Shown here one piece after another: positions 51,497 to 58,885 of a stretch of 64,000 bases of DNA. Under the pieces are notes generated by a model. The model was not told the DNA's origin. It made no database searches and saw nothing but the letters and a program-made list of their open reading frames with translations. Both the position numbers and the translations under genes were made by a program. Positions within the stretch are counted from its first letter, which is position 1; each line of letters starts with the position of its first letter. Source of the DNA: Streptomyces sp. CA-210063 (GTDB taxonomy: Bacteria; Actinomycetota; Actinomycetes; Streptomycetales; Streptomycetaceae); the NCBI RefSeq assembly GCF_024612015.1, contig NZ_CP102512.1, positions 2,418,001-2,482,000 on the forward strand, in the 5' to 3' direction.

Positions 51497-52392
51497 GTCT
51501 CGCGCCGCGGGTGGTGCTGGTCCATCGCACCACCGAGTACGAGGAGTTGGTGGCCCGGCACGGTACGCACGGGCAGGCCGCCTTCTTCCTGCGGTCCCGG
51601 GGGCGGGACATCGAGGACGTGGCCGAGCGGCACCGGCGGGAGCGCCGGGCGCTGGCCGAGGTCACGTCCTCGGTACCGCTGACCTGGCGTCAGGCACGGG
51701 TCCAGCGGGGTGACTTGGACCGGTTCCTGTTCGCCCCCGAGGACGTCGTGGTGGTCGTCGGGCAGGACGGGCTGGTGGCCAATGTCGCCAAGTACCTCGC
51801 GGGGCAGCCGGTGGTGGGGATCAACCCCGATCCCCGGCGCAATCCGGGGGTGCTGGTGCGCCACCGGCCCGACCAGGCGGGGAAGTTGCTGGCCACTTCC
51901 CTCCAACGCGCCTCCTCAGCCGATGAGTTGACCATGGTCGAAGCCGTCGCCGATGACACGCAGCGGCTGGTGGCGCTCAACGAGATCTACCTCGGTGCGG
52001 CGGGGCACCAGACCGCCCGGTACCGCCTGGGGCTCGACGGCGACAGGGGTGTCGTCGAGCCTCAGGCCTCGTCCGGGGTGCTCGTGGGGACCGGGACCGG
52101 GGCGAGCGGGTGGATCCGGTCGGTGTGGCAGGAGCGGGCGAGTGAGCTGGCGTTGCCCGGGGCGAGTGAGGACCGGCTGCTGTGGTTCGTGCGGGAGGCC
52201 TGGCCGTCGCCGGTGACGGGGACGTCGCTGGTGGCGGGGGCGCTCGCGGGGGGTGGTCGGCTGTCGCTCACCGTCGAGTCGGACCGGCTCATCGTCTTCG
52301 GGGACGGGATGGAGGGGGATGCGTTGGAGTTGACGTGGGGGCAGACGGTGCGGGTGGGGGTGGCGGGGGTTCGGTTGCGGTTGGTGGGCTGA
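51493..52392 (+). CDS. NAD kinase-like protein (ATP-NAD kinase fold)
   Basis: Protein of 299 residues starting [20 protein letters not shown]. It has the elements of the NAD kinase/diacylglycerol kinase fold: a GGDG-like loop reading [26 protein letters not shown] (the NE/D motif) and GTGTGASGW. The second Gly of GGDG is replaced by Gln, so activity or specificity may be changed. The first 100 residues are longer than in normal NAD kinases. The GTGA overlap ties its translation to the SPFH protein. Function unknown. Confidence 0.78.
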   Translation: MSLAPRVVLVHRTTEYEELVARHGTHGQAAFFLRSRGRDIEDVAERHRRERRALAEVTSSVPLTWRQARVQRGDLDRFLFAPEDVVVVVGQDGLVANVAKYLAGQPVVGINPDPRRNPGVLVRHRPDQAGKLLATSLQRASSADELTMVEAVADDTQRLVALNEIYLGAAGHQTARYRLGLDGDRGVVEPQASSGVLVGTGTGASGWIRSVWQERASELALPGASEDRLLWFVREAWPSPVTGTSLVAGALAGGGRLSLTVESDRLIVFGDGMEGDALELTWGQTVRVGVAGVRLRLVG

Positions 52393-52472
52393 CGCGGGGG
52401 TCGCCCCCGCCGCCCCTACCCGTCCCATCCCCAGGGGCTGCGCCCCTTCGACCCCCGTCGCGTGCGTTCTTT

Positions 52473-52616
52473 GGCTGCGGGTGCGTGGGGGCTGGTCGCG
52501 CAGTTCCCCGCGCCCCTAAAAACGAAAAGCACGGGGCGCAGCCCCTGCTTTTCAGGGGCGCGGGGAACTGCGCGAGCAACCACACACGACCCGCACCCGC
52601 CCACGAATCCGCAGCC
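52473..52616. terminator. Nested inverted repeats, bidirectional terminator (repeat family A)
   Basis: Three nested pairs: outer 52473-52489 with 52600-52616 (15 of 17 match), middle 52496-52517 with 52554-52575 (22 bases, perfect; core CGCAGTTCCCCGCG) and inner GAAAAGCA (52524) with TGCTTTTC (52546). It lies between two convergent genes and can stop transcription from both sides. The middle arm is the interspersed element also found at 46231. Confidence 0.9.
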
Positions 52617-52624
52617 CCGAGCTC

Positions 52625-54457
52625 TCAGGCGTGAGGGGGCGGCGCCACCACCGCCGCCCCCTTACGGCGCTTGCGGAGCGTGTACGCGGTGACGGCCTCC
52701 CACAGATCGCGGCGGTCGACGTCGGGCCAGGGCTGGTCGGTGAAGTGGAGTTCGGCGTAATGGGCGTGCCAGGGGAGGAAGTTGGAGGTGCGGATCTCGC
52801 CGCTGGTACGCCAGAGGAGGTCGACGTCGGGCAGGGCGTGGTGGGGCAGATGCGCGGCGAAGAGCTGCTCGGAGACCCGGGCGGGGTCGACCTCGCCGGC
52901 GAGTGCGGCGCGGGCCAACGCCGCGCCCGCCTGGGCCAGTTCGGCGCGGCCGCCGTAGTTGACGCAGACGTTGAGGGTGAGGCCGGTGCGGTGACGGGTG
53001 GCGTGCTCCTGGGCGCGAAGGACCTCCACCACGTCGTCCGGGAGGCCGTCGGGGGAACCCACCCAGCGGAGCCGTACGTCGTGGTCGAGGAGTTCGCCGT
53101 CGAGGAGTTCGGCGCGCATGATCGCGAAGAGCTTGGAGACCTCGTCGGGCGAGCGTTTCCAGTTCTCGGTGGAGAAGGCGTAGACGGTCAGGTGGGCGAG
53201 GCCGATCTCCAGGGCGCCCTGGACGACGTCGCGGAGGGCGACCGCTCCGGCGCGATGCCCTTCGTCCCGGGGCAGTCCGAGCCCGGTGGCCCAGCGGCCG
53301 TTGCCGTCCATGACGATCGCGACGTGCTGCGGCAGCTGGGCCGCGGATATCTCCGGCGGGCGGGCACCGTCGCGGTGCGGGCGCGGCGGCAGGGGCGGTT
53401 CGGCGATCCGGGTGGTCAGCCGCCCCGGGCCGGTGAACGGGGCCGCCTCGGTCGCGTCGGCGGCCGTACGGTCCGCGGGGGTCGCCGTCCGCGCCGGGGC
53501 GGCCTCCCTGTCGGGCGGCAGCGTCAGCCGCCACACCACGGCGGCCCGCGCTCGGGCCGGGCCGAGGATCCGCCACTCGGTGTGCCGGGGAACGCGTACC
53601 GGGCGGTGCAGAACGGCCGATCCGGCCCGTACGAGCGCGTCCAGCTCGGCGGTGAACAGTTCGACGGCGGTGTCGAGGACGATGGCGGGGCCCAGCGGGA
53701 GGGTGTTCCGCAGCGCGCGGCGGGAGCCCTCCAGCCATTCCCGGGCCTGGCCGGCGAGGTGGGCGATCAGCTGCTGGACGGCGGGCGTCCACTCGCGGGA
53801 GATCAGCTCGGCCGGGGTGACGTGGAAGCGGTCGAGGACTTCGGCGGGGAGCCATATGTGTCCGCCGTCGAGGTCCTCGGGGAGGTCGCGGAGCATGTCG
53901 GTGAGGAACAGCCCGTCCACGAAGCGGGTGAAGCCCGGCAGATCCCGCAGCCGCACGGGGACGGGCAGTCCGCAGCGGACCAGCATCCGCATGAGCTGTT
54001 CGGGCCAGCTGATGTTCTGGGCATGGGCCCGCTCCCGCCACTCCTGCCAGGTCGCCACGCCCTCGCGGCCGTCGTCGCGCTGGACCGCGTCCAGGGCGCC
54101 CAGCAGATCGCCGAGGTCGAGCCCCCACTGCCACACCGCGTCGGTCAGCGCGAGCCGGATCGGGTCCTCGCTGGTGCCGCTCGTCAGGTCGGCCTCCAGC
54201 GCGGCCCGCCACTCCTGAAGGCGGCGAGCACGCTCCTGCTCAGTGCCCTCGGCGGAGTCGAGCAGGTCGTCGGCGTAGGCGAAGGCGGCGTACAGGGCCC
54301 AGCACGCGGGCCGTGCCACCGGGGGCATGAGCTGCATCAGGGCGTGCTCGGTGGGCCGGGTCGTGCGGACCAGACGGCGGCACTCGTCGTATGCGGCGTC
54401 GAGTGCCGATCGCTCTCGCCCGGACCGCGTTACGGACCGCGTTGTGGTGCGACGCAT
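52625..54457 (-). CDS. Fusion of squalene/phytoene synthase-like and cis-prenyltransferase (UPP synthase-like) domains
   Basis: Single 610-residue protein with two prenyl-enzyme domains. N-terminal domain, about 20-310: trans head-to-head type, with both metal motifs AYADDLLDS and FLTDMLRDLPEDL. C-terminal domain, about 370-600: cis-prenyltransferase with HVAIVMDGNGRWA, YAFSTENWKRSPDEV and RTSGEIRTSNFLPW. A Pro/Ala/Arg-rich linker of about 60 residues joins them. Both sets of catalytic residues look intact. I saw no frame change or duplicate start between the domains. The product is unknown; cis-made prenyl diphosphate channelled to the second active site is the simplest idea. Confidence 0.88.
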   Translation of the reverse strand: MRRTTTRSVTRSGRERSALDAAYDECRRLVRTTRPTEHALMQLMPPVARPACWALYAAFAYADDLLDSAEGTEQERARRLQEWRAALEADLTSGTSEDPIRLALTDAVWQWGLDLGDLLGALDAVQRDDGREGVATWQEWRERAHAQNISWPEQLMRMLVRCGLPVPVRLRDLPGFTRFVDGLFLTDMLRDLPEDLDGGHIWLPAEVLDRFHVTPAELISREWTPAVQQLIAHLAGQAREWLEGSRRALRNTLPLGPAIVLDTAVELFTAELDALVRAGSAVLHRPVRVPRHTEWRILGPARARAAVVWRLTLPPDREAAPARTATPADRTAADATEAAPFTGPGRLTTRIAEPPLPPRPHRDGARPPEISAAQLPQHVAIVMDGNGRWATGLGLPRDEGHRAGAVALRDVVQGALEIGLAHLTVYAFSTENWKRSPDEVSKLFAIMRAELLDGELLDHDVRLRWVGSPDGLPDDVVEVLRAQEHATRHRTGLTLNVCVNYGGRAELAQAGAALARAALAGEVDPARVSEQLFAAHLPHHALPDVDLLWRTSGEIRTSNFLPWHAHYAELHFTDQPWPDVDRRDLWEAVTAYTLRKRRKGAAVVAPPPHA

Positions 54458-54696
54458 GGGAACCCCACATACCTTCGAATGGGACCGATGGATGGGACCG
54501 ACTCGGGTGACAGCGATCGCCCGCGATGGGCCGCGATCACTGTCCCCCGAGCACTGCCGGAACCGCTGGAACCATTCGAACGCAGTGCACGGCCACGCCT
54601 GCCCGCGACATTATCAGCCGCATTGTCACCCGGCAGGCCGGGGTCCCGGCCGTCACGGACGAGCCCTCCCGGCCGTCACGGAGGCTCCCACGACCG
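54458..54696. other. Intergenic region, promoter of the fusion gene and short repeats
   Basis: No gene is seen. Near the pnkp stop, three imperfect copies of a CCGGCCGTCACGGA-type unit (54645-54702) run into the end of the reading frame. The remainder should hold the promoter of the minus-strand fusion gene. Confidence 0.5.
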
Positions 54697-57273
54697 TCAC
54701 AGACGGGGGTCGACCGGCTCCGATTCCAGGGCCAGCACTCCGAACACCGCCTCGTGCACCCGCCACAGCGGTTCCCCCTCGGCGAGCCGGTCCAGGGCCT
54801 CCAGACCCAGGGCGTACTCGCGGAGGGCGAGGGACCGCTTGTGGTTGAGGAACCGGCCGCGCAGCCGGGCGAGGTTCTCGGGGCGGGTGTACTCCGGGCC
54901 GTAGATGATCCGCAGGTACTCCCGGCCCCGGCACTTGATGCCCGGCTGGACCAGCCGCCCCGCCTCGCTCCGTACGACGGCCCCGACGGGCTTGACGACC
55001 ATGCCCTCGCCGCCCCGGCCGGTCATCTCCAGCCACCAGTCGACGCCGGCCCGCACCGAGGCCTCGTCGCCGGTGTCGACGAAGAGCCGCCGGGTCGTCT
55101 GCAGCAGGCCGCTGACGTCGAACTCGACCAGCCGGTCGATGAGGGCCAGCTGCTCGTCGTGCGGGAGCGCGGCGAGGCTGCGGCCCTGGACGGCGAGGAT
55201 CTGGAAGGGGGCGAGACGGACGCCGTCCAGGCCCTCGGTCGGCCAGCAGTAGCGCCGGTAGGCGTCGGTGAACGCGGCCGCGTCGGCGGCCCGCTCACGC
55301 TGCTTGCCCAGCAGCTCGCCCACGTCGACGCCGCGTGCCGCCGCACCCTCCAGGGCGGCCAGCGCACCCGGGAACACCGCGCCGGAGGCGGCGCCGACAG
55401 CCGCGTACTGGGTGCGCAGCAGCCCGGACGCCTTCAGCGACCAGGGCATCAGCTCGGCGTCGAGCAGCACCCAGTCGGTGTCCAGTTCGTCCCACAGCCC
55501 GGCCGCCGTCATGGCCTCGCGCACCCGGTGGAGGACCAGCTCGGTGCGGGCCTCGTCGTCGAAGAACGGGCGGCCGGTACGGGTGTAGAGGGCGCCGGTG
55601 GGGCCTCCCCCACTCTCGGCTGCGCTCGAGCGGGAGGTACCCCCATCACCGAAGCGTTCGCGAGCCGCGTCCGCGTCACGGCAGACCAGGGCGACCGCGC
55701 GGGAGCCCATGTGCTTCTCCTCGCACACGACTCGGGCGACCCCGTCCTCCTTGTACTGCTTGAAGGCCTCGGCCGGGTGCTCCAGGTAGCCCTCGATGTG
55801 CGAGGTGGCCGTCGGGGCCATGGTCGGCGGCAGGTACGGCAGCAGGCGCGGGTCGACCGCGAAGCGGCTCATGACCTCCAGGGCGGCGGCCGCGTTCTCC
55901 TCGCGGACCGACACCCGGCCCGCGTGCCGCGTCTCGACGACCCGGCGGCCGTGCACGTCCGCCAGGTCCAGCGGCCGGCCCTCGTGCCCGCCGGGCGCCT
56001 CGGTGGCCAGCGGCTTCGTCGGCTCGTACCAGACCCGCTCCGCCGGTACCTCGACCAGCTCGCGCTCCGGCCAGCGCAACGCGGTGAGCTTGCCGCCGAA
56101 GACGGCGCCCGTGTCGAGGCAGATGGTGTTGTTCAACCACGTGGCCTGCGGAACCGGGGTGTGACCGTAGACCACGGCCGCGCGGCCCCGGTAGTCCTCC
56201 GCCCACGGGTAGCGCACCGGCAGGCCGAACTCGTCGGTCTCGCCGGTGGTGTCGCCGTACAGGGCGTGGCTGCGCACCCGGCCGGAGGTCCGGCCGTGGT
56301 ACTTCTCCGGCAGACCCGCGTGGCAGACGACCAGCCGGCCGCCGTCGAGGACGTAGTGGCTGACGAGGCCGTCGATGAACTCCCGTACCTGCTTCTTGAA
56401 CTCCTCGCTCTCGCCCTCCATCTGCTCGATGGTCTCGGCGAGTCCGTGGGTGTGCTGGACGTTGCGGCCCTTGAGGTAGCGGCCGTACTTGTTCTCGTGG
56501 TTGCCGGGCACGCAGAGGGCGTCCCCCGAGCCGACCATGGACATCACGCGGCGCAGCACGCCCGGGCTGTCGGGGCCCCGGTCGACGAGGTCGCCGACGA
56601 AGACGGCCGTACGGCCCTCCGGGTGCGTGCCGTCGACGTAGCCCAACTTGCCGAGCAGGGACTCCAGTTCGCTCGCGCAGCCATGGATGTCGCCGATGAT
56701 GTCGAACGGGCCGGTGAGGTGGGTCAGGTCGTTGAAGCGCTTCTCGGTGACGATCGTGGCGTTCTCGACGTCCTCGACGCCCCGCAGGATGTGCACCTTG
56801 CGGAAGCCCTCGCGCTCCAAGTGCCGTAGGGAACGGCGGAGTTCGCGGGTGTGGCGCTGGATCACACGGCGCGGCATGTCGGCGCGGTCGGTGCGGCCCG
56901 CGTTGCGCTCGGCGCACACCTCCTCCGGTACGTCGAGCACGATGGCGATCGGCAGCACGTCGTGCTGCCTGGCGAGTTCGATGAGCTGCTTGCGGGACTC
57001 CTGCTGCACGCTGGTCGCGTCGACGACGGTGCGGCGGCCGGCGGCGAGGCGCTTGCCCGCGATGTAGTGCAGGACGTCGAAGGCGTCCTTCGTGGCGCTC
57101 TGGTCGTTCTCGTCGTCGGAGACCAGGCCTCGGCAGAAGTCGGAGGAGATGATCTCGGTGGGCTTGAAGTGCCGTCGGGCGAAGGTGGACTTGCCGGAGC
57201 CGGAGGCGCCGATCAGCACCACGAGGGAGAGGTCGGTGACGGGCAGGGTGCGCCCCTTGATGGTCTCGCTCAT
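54697..57273 (-). CDS. pnkp: Polynucleotide kinase-phosphatase-ligase Pnkp (RNA repair)
   Basis: Trifunctional end-healing and sealing enzyme of 858 residues. Kinase (1-170): GASGSGKST. Phosphatase (about 190-380): GDIHGC, GDLVDRGPDS, GNHENK. Adenylyltransferase/ligase (about 480-858): EEKHMGSRAVAL with the AMP lysine, and GMVVKPVG plus GIKCRGREYLRIIYG. About residue 545-560, a repeat-derived GGTSRSSAAESGGG is inserted in frame (55602-55648). The start overlaps the hen1 stop (ATGA). Together they repair RNAs, mainly tRNAs cut by ribotoxins, and methylate the end so it cannot be cut again. Known system, intact here. Confidence 0.94.
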   Translation of the reverse strand: MSETIKGRTLPVTDLSLVVLIGASGSGKSTFARRHFKPTEIISSDFCRGLVSDDENDQSATKDAFDVLHYIAGKRLAAGRRTVVDATSVQQESRKQLIELARQHDVLPIAIVLDVPEEVCAERNAGRTDRADMPRRVIQRHTRELRRSLRHLEREGFRKVHILRGVEDVENATIVTEKRFNDLTHLTGPFDIIGDIHGCASELESLLGKLGYVDGTHPEGRTAVFVGDLVDRGPDSPGVLRRVMSMVGSGDALCVPGNHENKYGRYLKGRNVQHTHGLAETIEQMEGESEEFKKQVREFIDGLVSHYVLDGGRLVVCHAGLPEKYHGRTSGRVRSHALYGDTTGETDEFGLPVRYPWAEDYRGRAAVVYGHTPVPQATWLNNTICLDTGAVFGGKLTALRWPERELVEVPAERVWYEPTKPLATEAPGGHEGRPLDLADVHGRRVVETRHAGRVSVREENAAAALEVMSRFAVDPRLLPYLPPTMAPTATSHIEGYLEHPAEAFKQYKEDGVARVVCEEKHMGSRAVALVCRDADAARERFGDGGTSRSSAAESGGGPTGALYTRTGRPFFDDEARTELVLHRVREAMTAAGLWDELDTDWVLLDAELMPWSLKASGLLRTQYAAVGAASGAVFPGALAALEGAAARGVDVGELLGKQRERAADAAAFTDAYRRYCWPTEGLDGVRLAPFQILAVQGRSLAALPHDEQLALIDRLVEFDVSGLLQTTRRLFVDTGDEASVRAGVDWWLEMTGRGGEGMVVKPVGAVVRSEAGRLVQPGIKCRGREYLRIIYGPEYTRPENLARLRGRFLNHKRSLALREYALGLEALDRLAEGEPLWRVHEAVFGVLALESEPVDPRL
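55602..55648. repeat. Interspersed repeat family B, copy in frame inside pnkp
   Basis: CCTCCCCCACTCTCGGCTGC then CTCGAGCGGGAGGTACCCCC, nearly identical to the intergenic copy at 43843. It adds a Gly/Ser-rich stretch to Pnkp without breaking the frame. Confidence 0.88.
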
Positions 57274-58784
57274 GCCGCCTTCGCCTCCTTCTCGTCGGTG
57301 CCGCGCTGCTTGAACACGGCCATCTGGGTGGGCGGTCCCACCTCCGGGTCGTCGGGTCCGATCGGCACGAACTCGACCTCGTAGCCGTGCCGTTCGGCCA
57401 CGGTGGCCGCCCACGTCCGGAACTCCTCGCGGGTCCACTCGAAGCGGTGGTCGCCGTGCCGGACATGCCCGGCGGGGAGGGTCTCCCAGCGGACGTTGTA
57501 CTCGACGTTCGGGGTCGTCACGAGGACGGTGCGGGGGCGGGCCGAGCCGAACACCGCGTACTCCAGGGCGGGCAGCCGGGGCAGGTCGACGTGCTCGATC
57601 ACCTCGGAGAGCACGGCGGCGTCGTAGCCCTTGAGCCGGTTGTCGGTGTAGGCGAGGGAGCTCTGGAACAGCTGGACGCGGGAGGCCTGGCGCTCGCCCA
57701 TGCGGTCGAGCTTGAGTCGTCGGGAGGCGATGGTGAGGGCGCGCATCGACACGTCGGTGCCGACGATCTCGGTGAAGCGCACGTCCTTGAGCAACGCCTG
57801 CACCAACTGGCCCTGGCCACAGCCGAGATCGAGCACGCGAGCCGCTCCCGACTCCTTGAGCGCGGCGATGATCGCGTCCCGGCGCCGCACGACGAGCGGT
57901 GTCGGCTTCTCCTCGGTTTCGCCGTCCACCGCCTGCTCGACCGCGTCGTCCACGGTCTCCTCGACCTCGCCCTCCTCGACCGCGTTGTCGATCTCCTCGA
58001 CCTCGCTGTCGTCGGCCTCGGCCAGCCGCACGAGTTCCAACCGCTCCATGGCCTGCCGGGTCAGCGACCAGCGGCGGGACAGGTAACGGCTGGTGATCAG
58101 CTTGTGCTCCGGGTGGTCCGGGAGCCAGCCCTCGCCCGCCCGCAGCAGCTTGTCGACCTCGTCGGACGACACCCAGTAGTGCTTGGCGTCGTCGAGGACC
58201 GGCAGCAGCACATACAGGTGGCGCAGCGCCTCGGCGAGGGTCAGCGACTCCGACTCCAGGACGAGCCGTACGTAACGGGAGGCGCCCCACTCCGGGAACG
58301 CGGTGTCCAGCGCCACCGCCTCGGCCGTGACCGTCCAGCCGAGCGGCTCGAAGAGCTTGACGACGAGGTCCGGGCCGCCGCGCGCGGGCAGCGCCGGTAT
58401 CTCGACGCGCAGCGGGCGGGTCTGCTCCGGGAGTTCGGGACGGGCCTTGCAGTGGCCGCGCACGGCGCTGGAGAAGACGTCGTTCAGCGCGACGGCGAGG
58501 AGGGAGGAGGCCGCGTACGGGCGGTCGTTGACGTACTGGGCGAGCGCCGCGTCGGGTGCGCCGCCACGGCCCTTGCCCTTGCCGCGCCGGACCAGCGCCA
58601 CCGCGTCCACCTCCAGCAACAGCGCGGCCGTGCACCGCTCGGCGTCCGCCTCCGGGTAGAGGACGTGCGCCTTGCCGTAGGAGGTGGAGAACGCCTGCGT
58701 CTTGTCGGGATGCTTGTGCAGCAGGAAGCCGAGGTCGGTCGCGGGGCGCTCTGGGGTACCGGTGGTACTGATCGTCAGGAACAC
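57270..58784 (-). CDS. hen1: 3'-terminal RNA ribose 2'-O-methyltransferase Hen1
   Basis: Methylates the 2'-OH of the 3' end of cut RNA before Pnkp joins it. It has 504 residues. The N-terminal domain (about 1-245) activates Pnkp ligation; a Glu/Asp-rich linker (EADDSEVEEIDNAVEEGEVE) precedes the methyltransferase with VLDLGCGQGQL and the metal site SEVIEHVD plus HGDHRFEWTR. The GTG start gives MFLTISTTGTPERPATDLGF, the expected bacterial Hen1 N-terminus. Confidence 0.94.
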   Translation of the reverse strand: MFLTISTTGTPERPATDLGFLLHKHPDKTQAFSTSYGKAHVLYPEADAERCTAALLLEVDAVALVRRGKGKGRGGAPDAALAQYVNDRPYAASSLLAVALNDVFSSAVRGHCKARPELPEQTRPLRVEIPALPARGGPDLVVKLFEPLGWTVTAEAVALDTAFPEWGASRYVRLVLESESLTLAEALRHLYVLLPVLDDAKHYWVSSDEVDKLLRAGEGWLPDHPEHKLITSRYLSRRWSLTRQAMERLELVRLAEADDSEVEEIDNAVEEGEVEETVDDAVEQAVDGETEEKPTPLVVRRRDAIIAALKESGAARVLDLGCGQGQLVQALLKDVRFTEIVGTDVSMRALTIASRRLKLDRMGERQASRVQLFQSSLAYTDNRLKGYDAAVLSEVIEHVDLPRLPALEYAVFGSARPRTVLVTTPNVEYNVRWETLPAGHVRHGDHRFEWTREEFRTWAATVAERHGYEVEFVPIGPDDPEVGPPTQMAVFKQRGTDEKEAKAA

Positions 58785-58885
58785 GGTGGGTGCCTCGTAG
58801 TGGGTGTCTGAGCTGCGGAGACCCCAACGTACAGGGAAGGGGGCGGGCGCACTCGGGGATTTGCGCCCGCCCCCTCACGTGACCG

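Noticed and set aside
54697..58784. Pnkp-Hen1 as a novel system
   Set aside because: It is a described bacterial RNA repair pair; only the in-frame repeat insertion and the acidic linker are worth noting.
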